A stretch of 62,950 bases of DNA from a virus. This document shows positions 1-6,759 of the stretch, piece by piece. A model generated the notes under the pieces. That model saw only the letters and a list, made by a program, of their open reading frames with translations, did no database searches and was not told the DNA's origin. How positions within the stretch are numbered: position 1 is the first letter of the stretch; every line of letters begins with the position of its first letter. The stretch covers positions 1-62,950 of IMG/VR virus record IMGVR_UViG_3300050343_000162; one strand, 5' to 3'. The translations under genes and the position numbers were made by a program.

Positions 1-167
1 TAAGCTCGTCAAACGAGTTGCAAGGGGTAGAGGTCGGAGGGTTGGAGATAGTGCAGCAGAGCGCAGGAAAAAGCCTAAAAAATCTCCAAAGCTCTAAAGA
101 ATCAATAGCCCCCCCGCTAAAAAATTAATCACTTTTGTCGGCGGCAAGTGGCGGCTGTACACATATA
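1..167. repeat. Terminal direct repeat, left copy
   Basis: This stretch recurs at 62780-62950. Aligned by eye, the copies differ by four one-base indels and three substitutions, a pattern typical of long-read error at contig ends. It holds a 7-bp hairpin (3-9 with 13-19, loop CAA), a C-run near 110 and a G-rich block containing AGTGGCGG at 147-154. It shows that the contig closes on itself. Whether virions carry a true terminal repeat or permuted DNA cannot be decided from sequence alone. Confidence 0.9.
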
Positions 168-202
168 TTATCCAACACCTCTAATCGTCTAATAAAATTT
201 TG

Positions 203-210
203 TACCTTTG
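203..210 (+). promoter_or_regulatory. Bacteroidota promoter -7 box (TACCTTTG)
   Basis: TACCTTTG fits the Bacteroidota sigma-A -7 consensus TAnnTTTG. The ATG of the next gene is only three bases downstream, so the transcript would start at or next to the start codon and be practically leaderless. Confidence 0.65.
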
Positions 211-213
211 TGC

Positions 214-354
214 ATGCCGTGGGACTTAGAAATACATAACCGCATACAGTTAGGTTTTGCTTTAGGATGGTCATACTTTGCTAAAGACAATGAGCATAAC
301 TACAGTGAGTTAAATATTTATCTAGGACTTATCGGATTAACAATAAAATATTAG
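214..354 (+). CDS. Small conserved phage protein, 46 aa
   Basis: The reading frame begins MPWDLEIHNRIQLGF and ends GLIGLTIKY. It has alternating polar and hydrophobic residues suggesting beta strands, with no signal peptide. It follows a TAnnTTTG box by three bases and ends three bases before the next start, so it leads a small two-gene unit closed by the terminator at 591-620. I recognise it only as a type of short protein frequent in flavobacterial phages; its function is unknown. Confidence 0.6.
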   Translation: MPWDLEIHNRIQLGFALGWSYFAKDNEHNYSELNIYLGLIGLTIKY

Positions 355-356
355 AT

Positions 357-557
357 ATGAAAGATTACAGTAAAATAAGTGACTTCGTTGACGGACTATA
401 CGTTAAGGATGGAAGACTTATAAACGGAAGACCAAACAGCATGATGGGAATTGAGAAAGCAGCCAAGATGCGTAAGGCTGTAAAACGTCAAGACAACATT
501 GAGCAGATCGCTGAAGGAATTCAGAGAGCAAAAATGCTCGAAAGGTTTATGGATTAG
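357..557 (+). CDS. Small hypothetical protein, 66 aa
   Basis: It starts two bases after the upstream stop. The protein is helical and charged, with a C-terminal half rich in Lys, Arg, Glu and Ala (IEKAAKMRKAVKRQDNIEQ) that could form an amphipathic helix. There is no membrane segment. A strong terminator follows about 30 bases after the stop. I recognise no family. Confidence 0.6.
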   Translation: MKDYSKISDFVDGLYVKDGRLINGRPNSMMGIEKAAKMRKAVKRQDNIEQIAEGIQRAKMLERFMD

Positions 558-590
558 TTACCCATATTAGTTAGTTTTAATGTGTAAAAG

Positions 591-620
591 AGGTTACCTC
601 TAAGGGGTAGCCTTTTTTTT
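591..620 (+). terminator. Rho-independent terminator
   Basis: AGGTTACC (591-598) pairs with GGTAGCCT (606-613), one G-U pair, followed by a run of eight T. It closes the 214-557 unit and isolates the groEL control region. Confidence 0.85.
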
Positions 621-652
621 TATTTTAAAAAACTAGCCAAAAAACGTCATTT

Positions 653-853
653 ATGTTGAAAGTCAACATTTCTATGTTAAAAATATTTTTTTTCAACATG
701 GACTTAACTTACTTATTCTTAATTACTTAACTACTACTTTTATTGATTTATGTTGAAATGTTAAAAAGGAGTCAGGTTTTCCTTATATAAAAAAAAGAAA
801 AATAAAAAAAATATATATTGTAAGTTGGAGAGCTATTTTCAACATTTCAACAT
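653..853. promoter_or_regulatory. Repeated ATGTTGAAA/TTTCAACAT motif region
   Basis: About 280 bases between the terminator and groEL hold no gene but repeat one motif in both orientations: an inverted pair ATGTTGA-AAG-TCAACAT at 653-669, a weaker copy near 673, TTTCAACAT at 691-699, ATGTTGAAATGTTAAA at 750-765 and a tandem pair TTTCAACATTTCAACAT at 837-853. The last lies just upstream of the likely groEL promoter. Spaced inverted and direct copies suggest an operator array, or origin iterons; the sequence does not tell which. Confidence 0.6.
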
Positions 854-873
854 GTAGGTTTAAAATTATTTTA

Positions 874-881
874 TATCTTCG
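874..881 (+). promoter_or_regulatory. Probable groEL promoter (TATCTTCG)
   Basis: TATCTTCG differs from TAnnTTTG at one base and lies 21 bases before the groEL ATG. It is followed by the A-rich leader AAATTAAATCAAATCTAATG seen, with variants, before several other strongly placed genes here. The tandem TTTCAACAT sites end 20 bases upstream, where a regulator could act. Confidence 0.5.
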
Positions 882-902
882 TTTTAAATTAAATCAAATC
901 TA

Positions 903-2498
903 ATGAATACATCAGGGGGGTACTCACCGAAAGACTTACATTTTAGTCACAAAGCACAGAAGAAACTTATCAGCGGAATATCAAAGATGGCTATGGCCGT
1001 CAAGTCAACGCTTGGGCCTATGGGAAACACAGTTCTTATAGAGTCGCCTAGTCATACCCACGGTATAACCGTGACCAAGGATGGGGTGACGGTTGCCAAG
1101 TCCATACAACTATTAGATCCTGTGGAGAACCTAGCTGTTCAAATGCTGCGTGAAGCGGCATCGAAGACTGCAGCCAATGCAGGGGATGGGACAACTACGG
1201 CTATTGTTCTGACAGAAGCGATAGTGACTAAGGGTATGGAGCTTATACAGGAGGAGGATAATAAAACTCAGGTCCTTCGTGATATGGTCACACTAACCAA
1301 TGAGGTAGTGGACAATCTAAAGAAGAAGACTCGTAAGGTGAGCAAACAAAAACTGCTAGATGTGGCGACCATCTCCTCGAACAATGACAGGGGGGTAGGA
1401 AAAATAATAGCCGACACTTATAATAGTGTGGGTAAAAATGGGATAGTAACGGTGGAGAAATCCCAGGGAGCTGAGACAAGCTTCGAGACTACCAATGGTC
1501 TAAAGGTAGACAGGGGATATTCATCACCGCTGTTTATAAACAACCATAAAAAAGATGAGTGTATACTCGAGGATGTCTATGTGCTAGTATCTGATGCAGA
1601 GATTAGCAACATACTGTCCATAGAGAATATATTAAAACCAATAATAAACGAGGGGAAGAAATTATTAATTGTAGCCCCATGTTCACAAAACGTGATAAAC
1701 ACCCTAGCGGCGAATGTCATGAAGAACAGCTTGAAGCTTTGCGCCATAATTCCACCCTCCTTTGGCTATAAGCAACATGAACTGATGGGCGATATCGCAC
1801 TGTCAGTGGGTGCTACATATTTTTCAGAGAAGACCGGTGATGATTTGAGCATTATAAACTTTGAGGACCTAGGTCACGCACAAAGGATAATAGTGGGCAA
1901 GGACTCAACGATCATATTGAAAGACAATGACCATGTGGACCAGACGGCAATCAAAGAAAGAGTGGACCAGCTATGGGACGCACACAAAATTACACAGGCA
2001 AAAGTAGATAAGGAATTTATACTATCACGTATCGCTTCGCTCACAGGAGGCGTTGGTGTTATCTACGTGGGTGGAAACACAGACCTTGAACAAAAAGAAC
2101 TATTCGATAGGGTTGATGACGCAGTATGCGCAGTCCGTAGTGCCCTAGAGGAAGGCATACTCCCTGGGGCTGGACTGGCTCTGTATCAAGAGGGGCTGTT
2201 AATGCAAGGGGAGAAAAATTCTGATAAAAAAATCGCCAAGGCGATTTTGGGGGGAGCACTGTTAGAGCCCCTAAAGCAAATACAAGAGAACGCAGGGATA
2301 GAAAACCACCGAGTGTATAACGAGAAGAACATAGGGCTTGACGTTAAGACAGGACAGGAGGGAGATTTAATTGAGATGGGGATAATAGACCCACTGAAGG
2401 TTACCAAGCAGGCACTTCAAAACGCAGTCTCGGTAGCGGTGACTATACTTTCTACTAACGCTATAGTTACTATGGCAAGATCAATAGAAACACAATGA
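903..2498 (+). CDS. groEL: Chaperonin GroEL (Cpn60)
   Basis: A 531-aa group I chaperonin subunit, expected to form a double-ring ATP-driven folding cage. The ATP site is intact: TKDGVTVAKSI near residue 58, AGDGTTTAIVL near residue 92 (GDGTTT loop) and RVDDAVCAVR near residue 400, carrying the Asp matching E. coli Asp398. The hinge/apical motif DRGYSSPLFINN has Leu where many GroELs have Tyr203 but keeps Phe204. The C-terminal Gly-Gly-Met tail is absent, making it slightly shorter than the usual ~545 aa. Its stop overlaps the next start (ATGA), and GroES lies about 530 bases downstream. Base composition is visibly more GC-rich than its neighbours, which hints at separate acquisition. It probably folds capsid or tail proteins with the phage GroES. 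The assignment is very sure; the substrates are inferred. Confidence 0.97.
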   Translation: MNTSGGYSPKDLHFSHKAQKKLISGISKMAMAVKSTLGPMGNTVLIESPSHTHGITVTKDGVTVAKSIQLLDPVENLAVQMLREAASKTAANAGDGTTTAIVLTEAIVTKGMELIQEEDNKTQVLRDMVTLTNEVVDNLKKKTRKVSKQKLLDVATISSNNDRGVGKIIADTYNSVGKNGIVTVEKSQGAETSFETTNGLKVDRGYSSPLFINNHKKDECILEDVYVLVSDAEISNILSIENILKPIINEGKKLLIVAPCSQNVINTLAANVMKNSLKLCAIIPPSFGYKQHELMGDIALSVGATYFSEKTGDDLSIINFEDLGHAQRIIVGKDSTIILKDNDHVDQTAIKERVDQLWDAHKITQAKVDKEFILSRIASLTGGVGVIYVGGNTDLEQKELFDRVDDAVCAVRSALEEGILPGAGLALYQEGLLMQGEKNSDKKIAKAILGGALLEPLKQIQENAGIENHRVYNEKNIGLDVKTGQEGDLIEMGIIDPLKVTKQALQNAVSVAVTILSTNAIVTMARSIETQ

Positions 2499-2770
2499 AA
2501 TATATATCACTAACAAATTATAATCATATTTTAGAAAATTATGAAGACTACAAACAGTTTCTTTCAGAAAAGATGGTTATGATAAATAACACCTATAGGT
2601 TTTGTTTTATTAATTCAGATGGAAGCGTTGATTTTTCTAAAAAAATAAATGATGCTGATTTAAAGCTAGACCTTTTGGACGCTGGATATAAAGTGGGAGC
2701 TCGAGATTTTAAAAGATTTTTAAAGTCGGACAGGATGAAAAAAATAAAAGATCCTAATGCGGCTTTTTAA
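2495..2770 (+). CDS. Hypothetical protein, 91 aa
   Basis: The start codon overlaps the groEL stop (ATGA), implying translational coupling. The sequence is Lys/Asp/Phe-rich and soluble-looking, without motifs I recognise. AT-rich composition returns abruptly after groEL. A role linked to the chaperonin is suggested only by position. Confidence 0.6.
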   Translation: MKYISLTNYNHILENYEDYKQFLSEKMVMINNTYRFCFINSDGSVDFSKKINDADLKLDLLDAGYKVGARDFKRFLKSDRMKKIKDPNAAF

Positions 2771-2939
2771 GTTTACACTAATCTGGATAAGTCAAAACCT
2801 AGCCATACCTTTTTGGATTGTAGGGCATGTGCATTTATCGATACATTCGTTTCATGACCTAGTAGAGGTAGCGTCCTCAATTGGTATGAATCTACTTGTG
2901 GCTATTGGGTTTGTAATAGATTATAAAAGCAGTAAATGA
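2757..2939 (+). CDS. Small membrane protein, 60 aa
   Basis: It overlaps the upstream gene by 14 bases and its TGA overlaps the next ATG (ATGA). The N-terminal segment FTLIWISQNLAIPFWIVGHV and a second stretch GMNLLVAIGFVIDY are hydrophobic, giving two likely transmembrane helices. No family recognised; perhaps an accessory membrane or lysis-modulating peptide. Confidence 0.5.
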   Translation: MRLFKFTLIWISQNLAIPFWIVGHVHLSIHSFHDLVEVASSIGMNLLVAIGFVIDYKSSK

Positions 2940-3016
2940 AAAACTTTTTAGAAGAAATACTAGATTACCTAATACTTTTCTTTCTGTTAATTCTTTTTGT
3001 ATTAGCAGCATCTTAA
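2936..3016 (+). CDS. Tiny single-helix membrane peptide, 26 aa
   Basis: It opens with the ATGA overlap at 2936 and reads MKNFLEEILDYL, then a run of Leu, Phe, Ile and Val to a short AAS end: one transmembrane helix with an acidic N-terminal face. It ends ten bases before groES, so the chain of overlaps supports translation. It is one of two tiny membrane proteins between groEL and groES. Confidence 0.45.
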   Translation: MKNFLEEILDYLILFFLLILFVLAAS

Positions 3017-3026
3017 AATAAACAAT

Positions 3027-3284
3027 ATGAAACCAATCGGAAAAAACATAATCATCCAACCTATAGAAGAGGAAATCAAAACACAATCAGGATTACTACT
3101 TAGCTCTGAAGACACCAACCAACTAAGATACAAAAAAGGAATTGTGGTTATAGAGGGAACAGACGTGAGTGTAATTAAATCTCACGATACCATCTACTAT
3201 GACAAAAGGGCTGGGTTTACCATGCTAATTAACAATAAACCTTTCACTATTATTCAGGAGAAAGACGTCGTTGTTGTCGTATAA
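3027..3284 (+). CDS. groES: Co-chaperonin GroES (Cpn10)
   Basis: An 85-aa protein, slightly shorter than the usual 94-97 aa. It opens with the family pattern MKPIGKNIIIQPIEEE (compare PLxDRVxVKxxE), then a mobile-loop region around KTQSGLLLSS where GroEL contacts are made. It continues with a glycine-rich turn, KKGIVVIEGTD, and a closing beta strand ending KDVVVVV. The canonical roof loop is short. Clustering with groEL, separated only by three tiny genes, supports a matched pair capping the phage ring. Its last 35 bases overlap the convergent gene on the minus strand. Confidence 0.9.
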   Translation: MKPIGKNIIIQPIEEEIKTQSGLLLSSEDTNQLRYKKGIVVIEGTDVSVIKSHDTIYYDKRAGFTMLINNKPFTIIQEKDVVVVV

Positions 3285-3693
3285 CTTCATTCATCTGTAG
3301 AATCATATTGCGATATACTTTGTCTGTATACTTTACATTCTTTGCAAACATAGGATTGCCTGATAAAGAGGTTGGTATTTCTTCTCCAGAAAGCTTTTTA
3401 TAAATACCACTGATAACTCTTTCAGTTTTATAACTTAGGGTATACAAAGACTTTGTGGTTTTCTTACGATTACGAAACACCTCTATCCATCCTTCCTTGT
3501 ACAGGCGATTGAATCTTTCACCATCCCATATAAGCAGGTTGTCAAACTCTTCAAACTTTTTTTTAGAAAATATCTCTTCGCTGTATAGAAACAGTAGCAT
3601 GTCAAGATCAGCGGTTGAGAGTCCGTACTTAGCTTTGATAAAGTATCTGATAACTCTCCAGTATTTTAGGCAATCGTTTACTTGTGATTTCAT
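3250..3693 (-). CDS. Winged-helix (MarR-like) putative transcription regulator
   Basis: A 147-aa protein. The region from YWRVIRYFIKAKYGLSTADL through LLFLYSEEIF, FDNLLIWDGERFNRLYKEGW and a KSLYTLSYKTERVIS hairpin reads like the helices and wing of a MarR-type fold. It is the only minus-strand gene in the left half, transcribed away from the small-protein operon and tail to tail with groES. The leader before its ATG is AAATCTAATCTAATG. A regulator placed next to the 653-853 repeats is attractive but inferred. The winged-helix call rests on pattern only. Confidence 0.55.
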   Translation of the reverse strand: MKSQVNDCLKYWRVIRYFIKAKYGLSTADLDMLLFLYSEEIFSKKKFEEFDNLLIWDGERFNRLYKEGWIEVFRNRKKTTKSLYTLSYKTERVISGIYKKLSGEEIPTSLSGNPMFAKNVKYTDKVYRNMILQMNEVIRQQRRLSPE

Positions 3694-3707
3694 TAGATTA
3701 GATTTCT

Positions 3708-3715
3708 TATCTTTG
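3708..3715 (+). promoter_or_regulatory. Bacteroidota promoter -7 box (TATCTTTG)
   Basis: TATCTTTG followed by TATAAAT, with a TTG about 23 bases upstream (3682-3684). It drives the long run of small basic protein genes starting at 3746 and lies in the divergent gap with the winged-helix gene. Confidence 0.75.
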
Positions 3716-3745
3716 TATAAATATATTTATAAAATAATAACTATT

Positions 3746-4195
3746 ATGGCATTAGCTGGAAAAAAAGACCCATTAAAAAAACAGAAGGACTCATTAAACT
3801 TTAAAAACAATGCTATAACTAGAATGCACGGGTTTGCAATTAATAAACAAACTGGTCAGGTTGGTTTAACTGAAAAGCAAGCAAAGCTTACAAACCATCC
3901 AAATATTAGCCCAAAAGATAAAAAATTTGTCACTAAAGCGTATCAAAGAGTAAATCTTGAAAAAGCTTACAAGCCTATTAGAGAGTCTGGTAAAAAAACT
4001 ATAGATTCTTTAAACAACACAGAGAGACCTTTTATGGGTAGCTATAGTACTCATACAAAAGATTTCGCTGCTTATATGAAAAGAGAAAATAAAAGAGATA
4101 GTGTTAGGGAAAGAGCAAGACATAAAGCTTTTAACCGAGGTGTAGGACAAGAAGGCAATCCTTTTAAAAATAAATTTAAATCTAAAAAAAAATAA
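3746..4195 (+). CDS. Lys/Arg-rich basic protein, 149 aa
   Basis: The frame is open further upstream, but the ATG at 3746 (MALAGKKDPLKKQ) is chosen because it follows the TATCTTTG promoter by 30 bases; earlier starts would lie inside the divergent gene. The protein is strongly basic, with short low-complexity stretches and a Lys-rich end (NKFKSKKK). It is the first of about ten small basic proteins encoded in series. It may be packaged with DNA or act as a minor virion protein; no known domain is evident. Confidence 0.65.
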   Translation: MALAGKKDPLKKQKDSLNFKNNAITRMHGFAINKQTGQVGLTEKQAKLTNHPNISPKDKKFVTKAYQRVNLEKAYKPIRESGKKTIDSLNNTERPFMGSYSTHTKDFAAYMKRENKRDSVRERARHKAFNRGVGQEGNPFKNKFKSKKK

Positions 4196-4202
4196 GAATA
4201 TT

Positions 4203-4451
4203 ATGCCTAGAGGAACAAGACCTAGTAAAAAAAATAAGTCCAAGTCAGTAGGAATCCGTAAAATGGATAATTACGACTCTGTGGGATTTCGTAATTCAGC
4301 AATTAGAAGAATTAATTCCACGCCAGGGGATGTAGAGATTTATAACCCTTCGACAGGTATATCTAAATTGGTATACGCACCAAAGGGTTCAAGAGAAGAA
4401 AAAATTCTTCACGCTACTATGAAAACTAAAAATCCAATGGATAAAAGATAA
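4203..4451 (+). CDS. Small basic protein, 82 aa
   Basis: Begins MPRGTRPSKKNKSKSVG; basic N-terminus followed by a more ordered segment (GDVEIYNPSTGISKLVYAP) and a charged C-terminus. Seven bases after the previous gene. Similar in character to its neighbours. Function unknown. Confidence 0.6.
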   Translation: MPRGTRPSKKNKSKSVGIRKMDNYDSVGFRNSAIRRINSTPGDVEIYNPSTGISKLVYAPKGSREEKILHATMKTKNPMDKR

Positions 4452-4470
4452 TAATCAAAATAAATAAATT

Positions 4471-4623
4471 ATGCCAACAGTAAAATTTCCAGGCGGTAAA
4501 AAAACATTTCCCTACAACGCCGTAGGTAAAGCACAAGCTCACTCATTTGCAAAAATGATGAAGGGTAAAATAAAAAACAATCCAAACTACGGTATGGAGA
4601 AAAAAACGGTTTCAGGATATTAA
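4471..4623 (+). CDS. Small basic protein, 50 aa
   Basis: Reads MPTVKFPGGKKTFPYNAVGK and ends GMEKKTVSGY. Compact, Lys-rich, with a Gly-Lys-Lys turn. The stop overlaps the next start as TAATG. Such short proteins recur in marine phage genomes, but I know no function. Confidence 0.6.
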   Translation: MPTVKFPGGKKTFPYNAVGKAQAHSFAKMMKGKIKNNPNYGMEKKTVSGY

Positions 4624-4778
4624 TGGCTAAGAAAAAAACAGGACGTAAGAACAAAATTTGTCCAGCAGGTATTGCTTGGGCAAAGAGAACGTTTGATACG
4701 TACCCGTCTGCCTACGCTAATATGGCAGCAAGTAAATATTGTAAAGATCCTAACTACGCAAAAAAAAGTAAGAAATGA
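4623..4778 (+). CDS. Small basic two-cysteine protein, 51 aa
   Basis: Start overlaps the previous stop (TAATG), stop overlaps the next start (ATGA). It reads MAKKKTGRKNKICPAGIAWA, then a helix-like segment with Tyr and Ala, then KYCKDPNYAKKSKK. Two cysteines about 25 residues apart and a Lys-rich frame suggest a small folded nucleic-acid or virion-core protein. The pattern is familiar from marine phages; no function is established. Confidence 0.6.
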   Translation: MAKKKTGRKNKICPAGIAWAKRTFDTYPSAYANMAASKYCKDPNYAKKSKK

Positions 4779-5077
4779 GTAAATTAAACAAAAAGTCCAG
4801 AGACAGTAAAGGCCTAAAACTCGGTTAGTCCCAAGATAGGTATTGGAAGAAAAAAGCAAGGCTCAAAAAACCATAGCTCCACCAATCAAGCAATTAAATA
4901 TAATGATACGTTAATGGCTATCAAAAGAAGAATTGGAAAAGCAGGGGGCGTTACAACCTCTAACGAAAGTTTATATAATCAAAATATACAGTCTAGAAAA
5001 AGAAAAGCACGAGCACAAAGTATTTTTATGGAAATAAGGTTGGGCCAAAAAAACCTAAATTAAAACCTGGAAATTAA
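4775..5077 (+). pseudogene. Small basic protein gene with two apparent frameshifts
   Basis: The ATGA start at 4775 reads MSKLNKKSRDSKGLKLG and meets a stop near 4829. A one-base shift continues as SPKIGIGRKKQGSKNH through KRRIGKAGGV and SRKRKARAQSIF. A second shift near the T-run at about 5027 gives GNKVGPKKPKLKPGN ending at 5077. The composition matches its intact neighbours throughout, so a sequencing indel is more likely than decay. If restored it would be about 100 aa, very basic. Confidence 0.6.
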
Positions 5078-5092
5078 AATAAATAAAAAGTA

Positions 5093-5335
5093 ATGGGTGC
5101 TTTAAAAGATTGGGTAAATCAAGATTGGGTTCGCATTGGAACTGATGGTAAAATAAAAGGCAAATGCGGCACGAGTAAAGATAAAAAGAATCCAGACAGA
5201 TGTCTTCCAAGAAAAAAAGCATTAAGACTTTCTAAAAGACAATTAGCCCAAACAGCTCGTAAGAAAAAAAGAGAAGGAGCAAAAGGTAGAACAGTAGTAG
5301 CAAATACTAAAGCAGCAAAAGTAAGAAACGCATAA
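5093..5335 (+). CDS. Small basic DUF5872-like protein
   Basis: An 80-aa protein with WVNQDWVRIGTDGKIKGKCG, then KNPDRCLPRKKALRLSKRQ and an Ala/Lys-rich end. The W-V-x-I-x-x-D-G-K-I-x-G-x-CG pattern with a second Cys in NPDRCLPRKKA recalls DUF5872, a short family I associate with marine phages and large algal viruses. The C-terminal half resembles histone-tail-like basic sequence. Stop and next start overlap (TAATG). DNA condensation inside the head is possible but unproven. Confidence 0.65.
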   Translation: MGALKDWVNQDWVRIGTDGKIKGKCGTSKDKKNPDRCLPRKKALRLSKRQLAQTARKKKREGAKGRTVVANTKAAKVRNA

Positions 5336-5589
5336 TGGCAAGACCAAGACAAGGTAAAGCAAAAGTAAAAGTAACATCTGACGGTAGAAGAATAAGCTAT
5401 GGTCAGGCAGGTAAAGCTAAAGGTGGGGGTCCTAGAGTTAGACCTGGTACTACTAAAGGGGACAGCTACTGCGCAAGAAGTCTAGGTATTAAAAGACGTC
5501 TAAGCAAAAAGAAACAAAACGATCCAAACACTCCAAATAACTTATCTAGAAAGCGCTGGAAATGTAAAGGAGCTAAGTCTACCAAATAA
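5335..5589 (+). CDS. Small basic DUF6321-like protein
   Basis: An 84-aa protein starting MARPRQGKAKVKV. It contains SYGQAGKAKGGGPRVRPGT, then GDSYCARSLGIKRR and DPNTPNNLSRKRWKCKGAK. The Gly/Pro/Arg turn, the YCARS motif and the closing RKxWKCxGxK box resemble DUF6321, another short family of aquatic viruses (from memory, unverified). Two conserved cysteines and many Arg/Lys suggest a compact, possibly metal-binding, nucleic-acid-binding protein. It is coupled to the DUF5872-like gene. Confidence 0.65.
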   Translation: MARPRQGKAKVKVTSDGRRISYGQAGKAKGGGPRVRPGTTKGDSYCARSLGIKRRLSKKKQNDPNTPNNLSRKRWKCKGAKSTK

Positions 5590-5601
5590 TATAAACCATT
5601 A

Positions 5602-6189
5602 ATGTCATTATTATTTCAATTAGCAGACAGCAGTTTAACAGATAAAGGAACTCAACACTGCTACCTAGGTGTCTATGAGTATTTATTTTATAAAAAAAAA
5701 GAAACCGCAACCACTGTTATAGAGGTTGGTATAGGTTGTTTTTTTGATAAGAACGGTGGCAGCTTAAAACTGTGGAAAGACTTTTTTAAAAATGCAACAA
5801 TATACGGAGTTGACATACTTCCAAAAGACAGGGTAATTGATGACCTTTTAAACAATCCTAATATTGTTCTTCATTGTGAAAGCAACGCATATAGTCCAGA
5901 TTTTGTAAATAATAATTTTACTAAAAAAAATATTAAAGCGGATATAATTATAGATGATGGAGCTCACACTTATGAATCTATGATGGCTTATATAAGTTTA
6001 TATTTACCGCTTTTAAAAGACGACGGTATTTTGGTTATTGAAGACGTACAAGATATTAATTGGGTTGAGGGTTTAAAAAATTGTATTCCTGAAGATTTAA
6101 AAGACTGTATAGAAGTAATAGATTTAAGACACATGAAAAATCGTTATGATGATATTCTTTTTGTAGTAAACAAATCCAAAAAGACCTAA
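5602..6189 (+). CDS. Class I SAM-dependent methyltransferase-like protein
   Basis: A 195-aa protein. The segment DKGTQHCYLGVYEYLF precedes VIEVGIGCFFDKNGGSLKLW, which fits motif I (E-x-G-x-G) of Rossmann methyltransferases, followed by ATIYGVDILPKDR (motif II with an acidic residue after beta 2), ADIIIDDGAH (motif IV) and LKDDGILVIEDVQD. This layout is shared by O-methyltransferases encoded beside sugar-modification genes. It is shorter than full enzymes (~230 aa), so the cap region may be reduced. Surrounded by small basic proteins, it may methylate a sugar, a virion protein or a small molecule; the substrate is unknown. Confidence 0.7.
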   Translation: MSLLFQLADSSLTDKGTQHCYLGVYEYLFYKKKETATTVIEVGIGCFFDKNGGSLKLWKDFFKNATIYGVDILPKDRVIDDLLNNPNIVLHCESNAYSPDFVNNNFTKKNIKADIIIDDGAHTYESMMAYISLYLPLLKDDGILVIEDVQDINWVEGLKNCIPEDLKDCIEVIDLRHMKNRYDDILFVVNKSKKT

Positions 6190-6201
6190 TAAAAATATTA
6201 G

Positions 6202-6209
6202 TATCTTTG
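6202..6209 (+). promoter_or_regulatory. Bacteroidota promoter -7 box (TATCTTTG)
   Basis: TATCTTTGTATAAATAAA in the 41-base gap after the methyltransferase gene, 22 bases before the next ATG. Nearly identical to the box at 3708. Confidence 0.75.
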
Positions 6210-6230
6210 TATAAATAAAAATTTTATATT

Positions 6231-6386
6231 ATGAAAAAACAAGGATACAATTCAAGAGACGACGAAGCAATCGCAGCTCGTAACGGTAAGAAAAAACAAT
6301 CTTTAAAAGACAGAAGAAACGAGTCTAAAGGAATGTACAAGTATTACGGAGAACACCCATACTCAGCTGATTCAAACATGAAGTAA
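6231..6386 (+). CDS. Small basic protein, 51 aa
   Basis: Starts MKKQGYNSRDDEAIAARNGK and ends YYGEHPYSADSNMK. Central KKKQSLKDRRNESK stretch is highly charged. First gene after the 6202 promoter; stop overlaps the next start (TAATG). No family recognised. Confidence 0.6.
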   Translation: MKKQGYNSRDDEAIAARNGKKKQSLKDRRNESKGMYKYYGEHPYSADSNMK

Positions 6387-6592
6387 TGGCTGCAAAAGGT
6401 AGAACTAAAAAAAATGCGTTTCCTGAAATTAAAAAAAAGAATGAAGGAAAGTTTACTAACTGGGTAAATAAAAATATGCCAGGTAAGTCTACTTGTTCTG
6501 CTGCATCAGCAGTAATGAAAAATACAGACAAGTATTCTAAAGCGGTAGTAGCCATGGCTAACTACGCAAACAATTTTGGTTGTAAAAAATAA
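6386..6592 (+). CDS. Small basic protein, 68 aa
   Basis: Starts MAAKGRTKKNAFPEIKKKN. An N-terminal basic tail is followed by an Ala-rich helical part with two cysteines (STCSAASAV and NNFGCKK). Coupled to the previous gene by TAATG. Similar small virion-type proteins fill this region; function unknown. Confidence 0.6.
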   Translation: MAAKGRTKKNAFPEIKKKNEGKFTNWVNKNMPGKSTCSAASAVMKNTDKYSKAVVAMANYANNFGCKK

Positions 6593-6597
6593 ATATT

Positions 6598-6759
6598 ATG
6601 AAAAAACTAGGAGCATGGCTTATCAAAACATCGCACGCAATCGCAAGATGGTGGGGTGGTTTGACACATAATTTTAAATGTAACTGGAATAAGATTATAT
6701 TTGCAATATCATTTAAGATGAAAGATTGTAAAAAAGAAAAGTGTATATGTATAAAATGA
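6598..6759 (+). CDS. Small Trp/Cys-containing protein, 53 aa
   Basis: Reads MKKLGAWLIKTSHAIARWWG, then CNWNKIIFAISFKMKDCKKE and ends KCICIK. An amphipathic N-terminal helix with Trp pairs and four cysteines toward the end suggest membrane-surface association or metal binding. Stop overlaps the next ATG (ATGA). Confidence 0.55.
   Translation: MKKLGAWLIKTSHAIARWWGGLTHNFKCNWNKIIFAISFKMKDCKKEKCICIK

Noticed and set aside
3250-3693. Lysogeny repressor
   Set aside because: The winged-helix-like protein has no integrase, excisionase or divergent Cro partner anywhere in the genome, so lysogeny is not supported.
4775-5077. Programmed ribosomal frameshift in a small basic protein
   Set aside because: Two shifts without a slippery site plus similar breaks in many other genes make sequencing error more likely.
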